Source: Candidatus Altimarinota bacterium (GTDB lineage Bacteria; Patescibacteriota; Gracilibacteria; BD1-5; UBA2023). From it: a stretch of DNA of 64,000 nucleotides. Made by a program: the position numbers and the translations under genes. Shown here piece after piece: positions 44,825 to 58,677 of the stretch. The stretch spans positions 39,906 through 103,905 of the forward strand of contig JACMPW010000008.1 of assembly GCA_014377305.1 (NCBI GenBank), written 5' to 3'. Each line of letters begins with the position of its first letter. Positions within the stretch are counted from its first letter, which is position 1. The notes under the pieces were generated by a model that saw nothing but the letters and a program-made list of their open reading frames with translations, ran no database searches and was not told the DNA's origin.

Positions 44825-46303
44825 CTAGCGTTTTTTTCGAGGTTTTTTCTTACCGAATGTATCGATTTTCTTATCTGCGAGCTGCTTCTCGAGTTCGACG
44901 ATTTCCTCTCCGAAGTGATCCTCACGAGATCCACCCTGCTCTTTTGGCTTGAACATACTCTTGCGAGATCTCAGCTCGAGCTCTATCGGAGTCCCTTCGA
45001 ATCCGAATATTTCACGGATCTTGTTTTCGATATAGCGAACATAAGAGAAGTGGAAGTGATCAGCATTGTTTACAGATATCATGAATTTTGGAGGATTGAC
45101 ATCAACCTGTGATCCGTAGTAGATACGAGGCTTGTGAGACTTGCGATTGCCTGTTGGGGCATGATCATAGGTGATCTGTTCGAGGAACTTATTGAATACT
45201 CCCGTTTTAACTCGCTTGTTACGCTCGATACGGATAGCGATAGCATGTTCGAGGACGAGATCGATCCGTTTATTCTCGATCGCCGTCGTGAATACGACTG
45301 GAGCATAGGAAAGAAAGTCGAACTTCTTCGAGAGATAATGCATATATCTCTCAAGTATCGTATCCTTGTTGACACCTGGCTTGTTCATCACCTTGTCCCA
45401 CTTGTTGATAACGAGGATGATCCCTTTCTTCTCCTTCATCGCCTCACCGACGATATGCTCGTCCTGATGTGCTACCCCCTCAAACGCATCGATCACCACT
45501 GCGACGACATCGGAGCGCTCAACAGACTTCTCCGCTCGCATTACACTCCACTGCTCGATATTGGCAGATCCGATCTTGCCGGCTCGGCGGATACCGGCTG
45601 TATCGATGAGGACAATATCCTCCTCCTTGAACTTGATGACGGTATCGATCGCATCTCGAGTAGTACCTGGCATATCGAATACGATAGAGCGAGTCTCTCC
45701 TGCAATAGCATTGACCAGTGAGGACTTACCGACATTCGGTCGACCGATGATCGCCAGACGAAGTAAACCTTCATGGAGCTCATTAGGTACATAGCCAAAT
45801 CCTAACTCTTTCAACATCTCAGCGACCTTGACTCTGAGCTCACCGAATCCACGAGTCTGTACGGCACTCACAGGGACGACATCACCGAGTCCGAGACTCA
45901 TATGCTGGTACGCCTCGAGGGCTCGTTTTGGATTGTCTGCCTTGTTTGCGACTACGAGTACTGGCTTTTTCGATCTACGCAGCAATTTGACGATATACTC
46001 ATCGAACTCTGTCATACGATCGTACTCTACGACGAAGAGAATGAGATCAGAAGCGAGGATCGCATCATTGGCTCGACCTCGGACATCCGAGAGGAGTGTC
46101 TCGTTGTCTGCACTCACGATACCACCACTATCCGCCATCATATAGGAGATATCATTCTCTGGATCGTCGATATGGTACTCGATGATATCTCGAGTTGTGT
46201 TCTCGATATCCGAGATGATCGCGATACGATGCCCCGAGAGCGAGTTGAATATAGATGACTTCCCGACATTGGGACGACCGATGATGGTGACGCGAGCAAG
46301 CAT
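44825..46303 (-). CDS. der: Ribosome biogenesis GTPase Der (EngA)
   Basis: 492 residues with no in-frame TGA. There are two tandem GTPase domains, each with G1 GRPNVGKSS, G3 DSGGI or DTAGI, and G4 NKAD or NKWD. The C-terminal KH-like domain follows (DVNPPKFMISVNNADHFHFSYVRYIENKIRE), with a Lys/Arg-rich end. Der is essential for 50S subunit assembly. The start is fixed by an in-frame TAA 15 nt upstream. TATAAT lies about 19 nt before the ATG. Confidence 0.97.
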   Translation of the reverse strand: MLARVTIIGRPNVGKSSIFNSLSGHRIAIISDIENTTRDIIEYHIDDPENDISYMMADSGGIVSADNETLLSDVRGRANDAILASDLILFVVEYDRMTEFDEYIVKLLRRSKKPVLVVANKADNPKRALEAYQHMSLGLGDVVPVSAVQTRGFGELRVKVAEMLKELGFGYVPNELHEGLLRLAIIGRPNVGKSSLVNAIAGETRSIVFDMPGTTRDAIDTVIKFKEEDIVLIDTAGIRRAGKIGSANIEQWSVMRAEKSVERSDVVAVVIDAFEGVAHQDEHIVGEAMKEKKGIILVINKWDKVMNKPGVNKDTILERYMHYLSKKFDFLSYAPVVFTTAIENKRIDLVLEHAIAIRIERNKRVKTGVFNKFLEQITYDHAPTGNRKSHKPRIYYGSQVDVNPPKFMISVNNADHFHFSYVRYIENKIREIFGFEGTPIELELRSRKSMFKPKEQGGSREDHFGEEIVELEKQLADKKIDTFGKKKPRKKR

Positions 46304-46389
46304 AGGAACTATGAGTTATGAGATTATATTTTCTTTTTTGGTATTTTGTGCACAGTATAGGGAAAATAGGAAAAAAGCAAATGAAAGCA

Positions 46390-49300
46390 CTACCGCATTG
46401 TATAGAAAAAATCTATATGGTATGCTATACTGGCAAGGATAGTTCCTGAGCGGATGAGCTCGATACTCATATATCAATTTTGTGGACGATATCTGAGAGT
46501 CACAAGTGGATCTATAATATAGATATTGCCATCTCGGGCGATAGCTGCCAGTGGTCGATAGCTCGTATCCGTGATATACTGTCCTCCTGGGATCGATACA
46601 TCTCTCTGGCTCGCTGAAACAATACGTGTCACACCCGCTATCGGAGTCATGATAACACCAGTAGAGCTATTCACCACACGAGACTGATCGATGAATTTTA
46701 CATCCTCTGGAAGAGAGAGAGTATGTATATGCGAGATTGATCCTGTCTGATCGACCGTGAGGATCTGCATCGGATCTGTAGAACTCGCAGGTGCGATCTC
46801 AGTATGATATCATGACTGGAGTACGACTAGACCTCTTGTGGTAATTGTTCCTATCTGAGATATATTCTTCAGAGCTATAGTCTCAGGAGATACAAAAAAT
46901 GAACCAGTAGAAAATCTACCAAGTATATCTGATAGAACTGATCCAGATGCAAGAAGAGTCGGCTGTTCTCCGGAACGAACTCGGAATAAATGAGTCGGTA
47001 TACCACCGAGTGATTCTGATATAGTACCGAGTACCCATCCTGTAGATGTCACACTCTGTATCTGTGGGAGTGGCGTATATGCAGTCACGACGAGGGACAT
47101 TGTCGTCGTATTACCGAGTACATCGACTGCCTCGAGCATCATGTTATATCTCCCTGGTTGTGTGAACGAGCCAAATGTTATATCTGAGGAGGATATAGCA
47201 ACAGTAGAACTCTTGGCCATGAAGTCATCATCAAATACGCTATTATTGTTACTATCAGTGGTGATATCACTATCTATCATGAGTGTAACAGCACTGAAAT
47301 CTGTGAGAATATCACTGAGTGGATAGCTACGAGCTGTATATATGGGGAGTCTGATCTCTGTAGGCAGATCGATAACTGGATCACCATCATCACTCGCAGC
47401 TTGTGGCGAGAGGAGTGTCACTCATGCTCGATCGAGTTTTTTGTCTGTCAGATTCTGGAGACGAGCATAGTAGTATCCATCAGCGTATGGGAGAGATATA
47501 TTGTAGTGATCTGCTCGTGTCCCGAGACCATACGTGATATAGGTAGTGCCAGCAGAGAGAGAGATATCTCTATCATGGGTAGCATCTCTGATGACTGATC
47601 CAGCATCAGATCCGTAGAGACGCATATCAGAGAGTATCGGTATACCTATGAGTTCATCACTATACACATATCGAGAGTTATCTTTTGCACCGATGAGATA
47701 GAGTTGCCCACCATTCGTAGATATCTCCGTAGGAGTTAAGAACTCATATCACGTATGTGGAGAGAGTATCTGAGATTTAGGAATTGGATTTTTTTCGTTT
47801 TTATAGGAGATAGTGACACTCCGATCACCCGTATAGAGAACTCGTCATGGGGAGAGCGATAGTGATACTGATCCAGTATAGATATCGATCCGCCGTCACT
47901 CGAGAGCAAACGAGTCAGGATCAACAACAGAGCTCAGTGAGCGTGATACAACATGCGTGAGAATACCAGTATCAGAAACGAGTGGTATAGGGCTCGTATC
48001 CAGAAACATATCGATACTTGTCTTTGGGGAAACACGTGGATCATGTAATCATATATCTATCTTATCCCACTCCGTATACTGATCATAAAAATCTACTCTC
48101 CACTCCGTTTCAGTTTGAGACGATGAAACGAATGAATAATTGAGATTGCGAGGAGTTGATATATCTTCATAAAAATAATCTGGTACATATGGAGCGATAT
48201 CACGCTGAGAAACACCCGATATTTTAGTAGTTGTATCGATAATCTTGTTTGGTATCTTGGACCAACTGTATTTGACATAGAGAATCCCATCAAGGAGATA
48301 GATATAGTCCAGATCTCCATCTCGATCAATATCTATAGTTGCCACTCGTGTCGATGGCGTCACAGGGTCGATATAGTCGAATAGTCGAGTCTGTACACCA
48401 GTCGGAGTCTTGATATAGATACCCTGATAATTCGGAGAATATCAAGTAGGTGTACTCGTATAATCTGTACTTGGAAGTGCCTGATTTGAAGTAGTGGTGG
48501 CACTCGTCATGCGAGATATACGCTCTGAAAGAGAGTCACGAATCTGATCGAGTCATACACTTGCAGATACTGGAACAATACTCTCTTGGGTATATTGTGT
48601 CTCGAATTGATTGAGTCGAGCCAGGAGTCATGTCGATCGTGTTGATCCCGATATCATATCAGCTATGAGTTGGTGAGGTTCTCATGCTCTATCGTGAGAG
48701 ATGAGATCGACGATATTCTGGAGTTCAGCATTGGAATCATTCTCACGAGCAAGATAATCACGCAACAGAGAAAATTTTGTGTTATTATACTGAACAAGTT
48801 TATCTTGTAACTCTTGAGACTCGAGTTCAGCAACTCGCAGTCATCTCTGGAGGTGAGTTTGTACTTGACTGAGTTCAGGTGCATCGAGCTCTGTCTCCAA
48901 TAGTTTAGCAAAGTCTACAATTTCAAGAAAAATATTTTTATCTCGGTCTATATTCTCAACCATTTTGGCAACTCTATTTGGAAGTGTTTCACCTGAATGA
49001 GTATCGATATATGCCCCTGGTCTCGCATCGATATGCACACTCGGTATAGCCACATTGGTACCGATAGAGCTCGGTATAGCACTCTGGAGGTCAGTCTGAA
49101 ACTCATTGATCGGGAGTACTGCTGATCTCGCAAATTCTGCTATAAAATCAGAACGAAGTTCATAATTAACATGACTCGCTACTCGTATTTCACGAAGAGA
49201 CGGGAGAGAATATTGAGGAAGAGAGAGGTTGATAAAGTCAAATGGTGATGTCCCTTGTCGTTCTGTTCGCTGAGCAATAACATCACCTACTTGCCACTCT

Positions 49301-52300
49301 GGAATCAGTATAGTTTTCTGATAGTAACAATACATTTTTGCTATCAGTTTCAATATAGAGAGGAACGCTGAAATAGACCCTGCAATCTTTGGAATTTTTG
49401 GTGGTGGTGGGAGGTCTGGGAGCTTGACCCGAGGAAGAGATGGGAGATCTGGGAGGTCTGGGAGAGGAGGAATAGGGGGGAGTATGGGGATTGACGGAAT
49501 AGTGAGCGATAGAGAAAGTGAGCCAGCTGAAAGAGATGGAAGTGATGGAAAACGTATCGGTGAGAGTCTTGGAATAAAATTGGGCATTGATATATTGATT
49601 CCGAGACGTACATCTGAGAGGTCTAGGATAATATCTGGCCACTTCGGAAATTTGATAACAGGTATAGATGGTATGAGCATTGAAATGAGCTTGAATTTCC
49701 AATATTGGAGATTATTTCGCTCATTGCGACATACTCCACAACTGGCGTTCGTATCAGCAAATATATCGAGCATAGGTTGCCAACTTTCAGCTATAGCCTT
49801 GATGAGAACGAATAATTCTGCCCATTTACGGAACCTGATTCCATTATCACGCAACCATCATCCAGTGACTTGCTGAACTGTATTGATATTACAGAGTATC
49901 TGGGCGATATATCTCTCTTTCCAGGTGATATACTTTTGTATTTTTAGGGGGAGTTTCTTATATTCTTCTATACGTTTCAGATTTTGACCGATACTCGACA
50001 TGAATGCTCCATTCTGGAATTTTGCCTTCCGATCCAGACAGCTCGGAGATGGATCATTGATACAAAAATTCTTCATAGCATTATCCATTTCTTTTTGATA
50101 TCAGTCAAGTTTTCGAGCATATTTATCGAGTTCTCACTTATCAAACCATGGAATATTGAGTGGTATATTAACTTGTTTGATTGATACAAATGGCAGTTTT
50201 CCTATGAATGAATATGCTGATTTCATAGCATTGAGTGTCCCTGGAACTCATTCTCATTTTGCTTCAAACGCGGCTACCCCACCTTGTTTGAGATTATCAA
50301 AACTAGCATTTGAGTATGATTTACCGAGTTTCTCTGAAAAATCAGCATAACTTGAGTCAACTTGAGCATTCTGTCAGAAACTCGTTGGAGGTATAATAGT
50401 GAGACTCGGTGGAGTAAAAAGTGATGTGGTAATTTCTTCAGTTTGACGAGTGAGCCAATCCATGAGAAAATCTGGAAATGCAGCAATTCGTTTGTTTTTG
50501 ACCTTAATAACAGATCCAATATCAGAGATTTTTGTATTTGAATCTATCTCGATACTTGCTTCGGATCATCCACTCGTTGCTCACCCGATAGTAAGGAGTG
50601 GTCATATTGAAGCAGGACGAGGTCATCGGCTACTAATGGCTGAGTATATTCCAGTGAGCCCGTTTGGATTTGGATTTTTGAGATAGGATACGATATCTCT
50701 AGTGAGTGACTGATTCTCTCCCTCGGTGGTAGTATTAGCCTGAGGACGACAGCTCGATGAGTTCCAGCTATCTCCACCCACTGTACCGAGACCAGATATA
50801 GCACTCACATCCCCATCTCCAGATGATCCATCTCACTTGCAGACATTCATCGGTTTGGTCATCACTATACAATTCCCTCACTGGATAAGTGGAGAGAGTC
50901 CAGACGGAGGTATCATACCCATAGCCATAGCAGGTCATCACATACAGATAGCAGTACCCATACCGAGTGTGAGTGTAGGTGTGACGAATATACGGAGAAA
51001 GTTCGTTGGATCCCATGTTCACAGGATTCATCCCGCACTCGGAAGATTTGAAAGACATGTATTAGAGAGTCCTATTGGTGAAGGCGGGAATGTAGATGGT
51101 ATAGGAATACATCACCATGGACCATATATAGGAATACCGGTCATTGCCGAAAAGACTGGGAGTCCAGCAAATGGTGTCATCAGATTTGGAGCAAGAGGAA
51201 AGCCAAATAAGGTCGGAGAGCTCCCTGGTGCAAGTGGTGCCCAGTTCAGAGGACTATTGAGGCATCATCCACCTCAGAATCAACAGGCAAGTCCATCCAT
51301 GAGATTTTGTGTAGCATTTACTATACCATTTACCGACGAGCTATCGAACCCAAGATTGATCTGATCACCATTTTGGGATGATCGCACAATTGACTGACTC
51401 GCTCAGCCATGTGTTGTAGACATATCAGTGAACGCTCGTTGGCGATCAGCGAGACTCATATTCTCGACGCTATCTGGAGTTCCATTTTTATCACCATCTA
51501 TGAGTCGACTCGCGAGTCCATCTGGGAGGTATACTGATCCAAACTCATGAGTCCCACGAGTATAGTCTCTCGCAGTAGGACCTGATGTCCAGAGGAGCAT
51601 ACTAGCACCACAGGTCGTCGACGTCTTGAATCCAACATCCCCATAGATATCAGCTCAGACCGTCCCACGTTCGAGATCACCAACGATCAGCTCTCCATAG
51701 CTCGCTGGGAGTGCGATCATTTCATAAGAGAGAACTATGGTCTCCCCTGGTGCGATATCACGGAGTGTAAAGTGAGCATCGTATTCTTTATCTCCTATAG
51801 ACTCATAGTCGCGAGATATACTCTTCTCTCATCTCGTGATAGTATATTTTTGAGTGTTTTCTACAGAGAATATCTTTGGGATTGTATCAAGATACTCAGT
51901 CCCTCTCATCGCCTGAGACGTCATATTTCGGATACGTATCGTAGCGGTGATGATATCTCCCGGATAGAGTGTAGGATGTGTAGAGTTAGTATATACCTTG
52001 GAGATATCGAGTCCGTATGCTGGAGCATATTGACTCCGTACATAGTTGGTCTCTCGATTGCCACTCATCCCATCAGTGGTAGCAATCTGTGCCCTACTCG
52101 CGATATCATCGAGTGCTCCTGAGAGGGCATCGAGTCGGAGACTCGGAGTAGAGAGGAGTGGCCTGAGTGCCTCATGATAGCTATAGTATACCTCTCATCG
52201 GAGAATACCCTCATCGAGTCTGGTATCAGTAGTAGTACTCGGGAGTGGTCATAGTATTGGGGATGCACTCGTGTGGATAGCTCCGCCGACTGTGATTGGT

Positions 52301-55300
52301 GTCGGAGAGAGAGTGATACCAAGGGTGGGGTCGAGGATTTTTTTGACAAAAGTCCCCGCCACAGAACTACCATATAAAATACCGAGCTCTCCACCTGATG
52401 TGATATAGACAATATCATCTCGACCATCTGCATCCATATCATATATTCGCAGTTGTGATATATGACGTGGTACGACCGCACCTGCATCGAGTATGATATC
52501 TCGTCTCGCGAGTCTGCGGAGAGTATTGTCGATGAGGATGAGTGAGCCCTCTTTGTCGAGTCATACGATATCACTATAGCCATCATGGGTGAAGTCAGCG
52601 AATGATATATGTTGTGGATCGATATCACGGTTGTAGGCGATCATCCCTCGTGATCGGAACTTGCCTCCACGGTTGAGGAGTAGCTCGATATATCCGTCCT
52701 GATAGATGACGATGAGATCCTCGATCCCATCTGCATCCATATCACGATGAGCATATTTAGCAATGCCAGATCTCGTCCCTCGTGCTACGATAGAGCCGAT
52801 ACTGCGGTCGATCCCATCCGTCTCAGTACCTGGGCGTCCATGATCGATATGAGCTACCGGATCTCCCATATTAATGAGGCTATACGTATGGAAAAATCGA
52901 GTTGACTCCCCTACTGTATCTCATCCTGCGTATGCGAGGAGCATCGTATTGTTGCCAGTCCATCCGACGCCTGGGCTTTCGGAGAGCATACCGAGAGAGT
53001 CCGTATGACTCGGTCAGTTGATACCCTCATCCAGTTGCGTGGAGTCTGATGATCTCACTATCTCATAGCCGATACTCGTCATATAGAGTGGATCTGGACG
53101 CATGGATGAGAGTTCGAATCCTGAGCTCAGTAGAGTAGGTGTATTGCGAGGAGTGGCTTGTGTCAACTGAGGAGACCTATTCACTGAGAGCGATCTATCC
53201 ATCATATACATGAGTTTTGCTATCTCCTGCCCATCTTGTATCACACCCATCTCGAGTCCATTGTCGCTCGTATCATGAGGAGCGAGAGATACTCATGGAG
53301 AGAGAGTGAGAGAGCCATCTCTCTCAACACTCAACAATCGAATCATATCAGAAGATGAGAGAATGAGTGTACTATTCTCTATAGTACCAGTCAGTGTACT
53401 CTGAGCTGGAGTGATGAGTCGGATAGTTGGTCTACTCGCGAGATTGTTACAGCTGTCGGGGGTCGTAGATTGGCAGTTCTCGAGAATAGCTCATTGCATC
53501 GGATAGATCACCCGAGCGACTTGATGATGTGATACGAGATCAGATACAGTGAGGAGTGGGAGTCCACTCGATAGAGACACTCCTGCCTGGAGAGCTGTAT
53601 CTCCAGCAGATTGCCCGAGGTGATATGATCCACCTGGCAAGAGTGACAAGAGGACGTCTCGGTGATAGGGAGTATCGAGGAGTGTACTCACAGAAAGACT
53701 CTGCGAGACTCATGGAGCTGTATTGTAGAGGATATCTTCTCCTTCTCTGAGATACGAGTCTCAGGCTAATACGGTATATCTCGCATTGTAGTCAGGAGCA
53801 AAGTCTAGCTGCTCATGAGGTCCTTGTATATACGTAGTATATCGATCTATACCTGGGATACGATGAGATCCAGTTGCGTCACTATAGTTGATTGCAAAAT
53901 CCCGCAGGCCTGGAACATCGACCATATAATATCCCCCAACAAGTGGTTGACTATACGTCCCTCGGGTGAATGCTATCTGTTGTGGCGTATCACTATTATA
54001 CTGGAGAGTACCTGTGAGAGAACTATTAGCAATATTATTATATCGATCTCGGAGAGAGAATACGATCTTATCCCCCTCTTGTACATGTGTGATAGAGAGA
54101 GGGTCTCATGGTAGGAGAGAAAACCTGATATCAGAGACTGATCCAATACCTGGGATATCGATCGAGAGTGAGTGATCTCCAGATACTGTACCAGGTATAT
54201 ATGAGAATTCTTCAGAGCGACCATCTGTTATGGTGATAGCTACTTTCGAGAACGATCCAGCTCCGAGTGGGAGACTCCATGATGCGACCGATGAGAGTCC
54301 AGTGATCCTACGACCAGTAGCATCATGTATCTCTATATGTACTCATATAGACTGCTCTCATACTCTAGGATCTCTATCTCTCATGAGGACTATCTGAGCA
54401 CTATCATAGATCGTGATATCTTGGTTCGAGACGATAGTTCCATCGATCGTCGCAGTGATATGGAGTGTACCAGCCGAATCTGCACCGATCACAATCGGTA
54501 CCTGTGACTCCATCACATCCATGGTCATACTCGTTCTCTTGTCTCCATCAGCTCCACGTATATATCCACCCGTGACATCGAGCTGGAGACTATGTAGGTC
54601 GGGAGATATCGGATTACCGAGGCGATCAAGGAGGCGTACCATCGCCAGGGTCTCAGCTCCTCGTACGAGGGCAGATGATATCGGTGTGACACGGATCTGG
54701 GTGAGTATACCAGATCGTACTGCAACCGTTATCTCTCCACTGATACCACTACTATCATGCGTATGGATACGATATACTCATACTCTCTTGGTGAGAGCAA
54801 TAGGGAGATGGTCTATGCTCGGACGAAAAGTAGAACTAGAATATACCAGACTACCATCGACATCATCAAAAATATCGAGAGAAATAGGATCCTGTAATCT
54901 CATACTCGTACCATCTCTGAATATATGTTCAATACGCAAGTCTATAGGATCAGCACTGGTAACATCGATGCTCGTTATCGTAGATCCTGATTGCTCGATT
55001 CAGAGGCTATAGTACTCTGGTGTTATCTGGATCTGGAACACTGCCGAGCTAATACGTATGTCAGATCCATCTGGCAATGGGAGTATATAATAGCCCCTCA
55101 GTGAGAGTCTTGCCTCTGTTCCCTGTGACGATATGAGAAATGTAGCTCATTTTTCTCCCACAATCACGCTACTCGGTGCTATGGTGAGATATTTGGATAG
55201 CTCTGCAGTAGGGATAGTCTTGCCTCATAGAGTTCCTGATACGAACTCGAGATGAGCCTCGGTATTTTGCAATATACCAAGTGGGGTATTATTTTTGATA

Positions 55301-58300
55301 AGATTTAGATCAACTGCGATAGTATCTCTGAGTCATATACTCGATCTCGGTAGATGAGGAACGAGCTGAGCTCCAGAATAAAATTGTGTCAGAGCACCAG
55401 TATCGGTGATGATATTCCGTCCAGGCAAAGAGAGCGGAAGTAGACTCGGGGCCTCGATTCCGATCGTCGATGGACCACATGATCCAGCGAGAATACGAGG
55501 TGGGAACTGAGCTCGAATCCAACACATGATAGCACTGGGCCACTGAACAAGTGGTACTCCGTCTGGAGGTCCACACTCTGTGGCAGGATTATTTGCATCA
55601 GAGATACCATCTTGGATATCTCTATCTGAGATATTGGCTCACTCGATCTCTCGCATATGAGTACCATAGGCCTCCATCGAACTACTATATTCAGCCTGTG
55701 AAAAATCTGCCCCAAACGATGCTGGGAGTCCGAGATAGGCAATCTCATACTCATTTGATAAAGTTGGGATCTGCGGTGGCAATGTCATGAGTGATGTGGA
55801 TCATACTACTCCATGAGAATATGAGAGCATTGACTCTATTGCCTGTTTGTATTTGATAGATATATCTGGATTGAGCCAGTTCTTAGCCTGGAGTATCTTG
55901 GTAATTGTATCATCAGATATATATCTATTCCAATCGATTGGGGATGTTGGGAGTATACCAGCAGCAAGGTATGCATTGGATCGTATTTCATTTTCGCTAA
56001 GGAGGGTTGTCTGTTCACGATCTATGATTGCTTGCCACTCTTTATTGGACTGCTCCCGTATCCATTTTCGAGCTGTCATGACATCATTTTCCGTGATTGA
56101 GAAAAAGTTAGGATAGTGAATTCGAGCTATATTTCATTTTGGTGTGACGAACTCAACATATCGTAGCATATCTACAGCCAGTGATGGTGTGACATTATTT
56201 GCTTTTGCAGCTGATATCTCCTCATCGGTAGGAGATGTATGATGATAGAGTGATGGTATTGTATGGAATGAGAGATTCTTGTACTGAGTATTGTCTACTA
56301 TGGTCGTTGTAGGATCATCTCAGGTACCACTTGTCTGCGTCGTGATACAACTACGATTGCTGCGAGCAATCTCCTGCTTATCGAGCATCAAGACTCCATT
56401 ATTACAGCTCGATGCTGTATAATTTGCGAACTCGGCAATACTCGATGCAAAATCAATATCTAAAGGGGGCGATGCTACATTCGAGATACAGGTATATCGC
56501 GGTGCAGGTTGTCCTCCGAGATTCACATTAGGAAAGGTAGTACATGATCCACCAGGTCGTGTCCACTCACTCGGAAAGGCGGTAGTACAAGATTGTGTTG
56601 TAGTAGACGATGCATCCCCATAGCCAACAGATAGCGTCTCCGTATAGTTTATCACTCGGGGAGGCTTCACGGTGTATTGATAGCGTGATGAGAGGCAACT
56701 ACTGACTCCACCGACCTCTATTCTATCGGACTCTTTCATCCCTCAGAGGGACAATATCGGCGACGTGAATCCAGTAAATGTGGTAACAAGAGGAAATCTA
56801 TCAAGCAATCATGCAGGATCTCATCCAGATGCGATACGTAATACACTATTACCACCCCAATAAGAGTTGATTTTTGGATTATTCCCATCAAAACAACTCG
56901 GCTGTCCCATACGAACGAGAATCTCAGTATCTGTTTTAAGTTGTTCTATTTGAGATTGTGTCTTGAGTATGTCGAATGCGACATTCGCCTCGACGAGTTG
57001 AGATCGTCCAAACTCTGTAATATTACCTCTTGATCACCTCGCAATAGTACACTGGAGAGGATCAGTGATATTGGCACTCTTCTCACCAAACATATAGTTC
57101 TCAGAAATAGTGGTATTAGGACTCGTATGATCGATGGGAGCTCCAGATGAGGTAACTACTTCATCAAAAATAGGGATATTTCGAGCATATTTATTATCAA
57201 TGATGACCTTGTCAATCTGTTTCTCGAGAGCATTATTGGCCTCTCGAAGTGTACTACGAGCAATCTCATCCATCAGAGTGATTGATATAGGTACGAGGTC
57301 GGCTCTGACAGTCGTACCACTCGTATATCGTCATGCATTATGTATCGACAAGAGTTCTTCTCAGAGAGATTTTTCATTAAAAATTCACTTGAAATTTTGC
57401 AAGAATCAAAGTGTGATATCTCTAGTTTGAATATCAGGGAGTTTTTTAGCTTGATCATCCATCACTGTATCACTCCCCGTAGCGAGTCCGAGTGATGCAT
57501 AGATACTCTTGATATCTGGATCTTCATTTTGACTATCGAATACTCTTAGTGCATTCGATATATCCTTGAGCAGATACTTGGTGAATCTACTATAGGCGAT
57601 ATTCTCAGCATTTTTTATCGAGAGACTATATTGAAAGAGACTCCGATCATTGATACTTTTGGATTCAGCGAATCCATCATAATAAAATACCTTTGGGGGT
57701 ATATTTGATGGAGCGAATTTACCTGATTTCGTATAGAATTCATGGGTCTTATCCAGAAACTGTCCTATCTTTGCTATATCAGGTACTCAGGCCCAGCTAC
57801 GCCCTACTGCTGGATTGATAACACCATGCCAGATATCTACTTGTTCGACCTTGGGATCTCGATTGTTATATTTGTATTGACCACTGGTTGCATCATAGAC
57901 AAACACCTTATCATCGAAGTCAACATAGGGATAGAGACTCGAGAATCTCTGCCCATCTTTTGTTACCTGAGGGATTGGGATATTCCCTATCAGGATCGTA
58001 CCCACGAGTGCAGAAGTTCACTTTTCACCATCACCTTCATAGTAAAGTTTTTCATTTTTTTGGGAGATAGTCGCTATTGGAGTATTGGGATCGACGACGA
58101 GTATGGATGTGCGTACTCCTCCGAGATACCCTGCGATATCCTCTGCATATCTTTTGATTATAGTTCTCTGTTGCTGGTAGGTATCACGATCGACTATGAT
58201 CGATACGATATCTCTATAGTTCTCAGGTCCCGCTATAGCAGTATCAAAAAAATCCACATGGATCGTCTGAGATACGAGGATCATCATAACGAGTGATGCG

Positions 58301-58350
58301 GCGATAGTTTTTTTAAATAGAATATGAGGGAAAAATTGGGAAATTTTCAT
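46390..58350 (-). CDS. Giant exported protein, 3986 residues
   Basis: I checked every codon of this frame on the minus strand: from the ATG at 58350 to the TAG at 46390 there is no TAA or TAG, only TGA=Gly. An N-terminal signal peptide (about residues 1-38) is present. A long extracellular part includes Ig-like beta domains (about 1000-1550) and FG-GAP/VCBS-like Asp-rich repeats near residues 1860-1980 (DMDADGIEDLIVIY, DADGRDDIVYI). A Pro/Gly/Met-rich, hydrophobic low-complexity stretch lies about 2320-2500, and a Pro-Leu repeat near 2960 (PPIPPLPDLPDLPSLP). Another Asp-rich repeat is near 3335 (DIDRDGDLDYIY). The C-terminus is mostly beta and Ser/Thr-rich. It probably makes a surface filament or adhesin. 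Function is unknown. Confidence 0.85.
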
Positions 58351-58366
58351 TGATAATTTGATGCCC

Positions 58367-58394
58367 AGTATATGTCTTTTTAGTACTTATGCAA
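58367..58394 (-). promoter_or_regulatory. Promoter of the giant gene
   Basis: TTGCAT (58389-58394), 16 nt, TATACT (58367-58372), 16 nt before the ATG at 58350. The short leader leaves no clear ribosome binding site. Confidence 0.5.
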
Positions 58395-58480
58395 AGGAAA
58401 AACGATAGAAAAATAAAAATAAATTCGACAAAACATTCTTTTTGTATATTATCTCGCAAGTCAGCTCGTTATCTATTTGT

Positions 58481-58556
58481 GGGAACGTAGCTCAGTTGGT
58501 AGAGCAACGCCCTTTTAAGGCGATGGTCCCGGGTTCAAATCCCGGCGTTCCCACCA
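58481..58556 (+). tRNA. tRNA-Lys (anticodon UUU)
   Basis: 76 nt with an encoded CCA end. The 7-bp acceptor stem is GGGAACG / CGTTCCC. The D-loop is AGCTCAGTTGGTAGAGC, and the anticodon loop CTTTTAA gives UUU. The T arm is CCGGG-TTCAAAT-CCCGG. It is the only tRNA recognised in the window. Confidence 0.97.
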
Positions 58557-58677
58557 TTTTAATAGCAAAAACTCTGTATTTCTTATGATTTATAGAGTTT
58601 TTTTTGATTTTTCTCATCTTTTCTATACAATATTCTCGAAAAATCTATTATATTACAAGTTATAACCAATATACTAT

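Noticed and set aside
50837..51364. 175-codon open frame on the plus strand with Gly/His/Ile-rich sequence
   Set aside because: It is the antisense image of the Pro/Gly/Met-rich part of the giant gene, whose frame is uninterrupted for nearly 12 kb on the minus strand.
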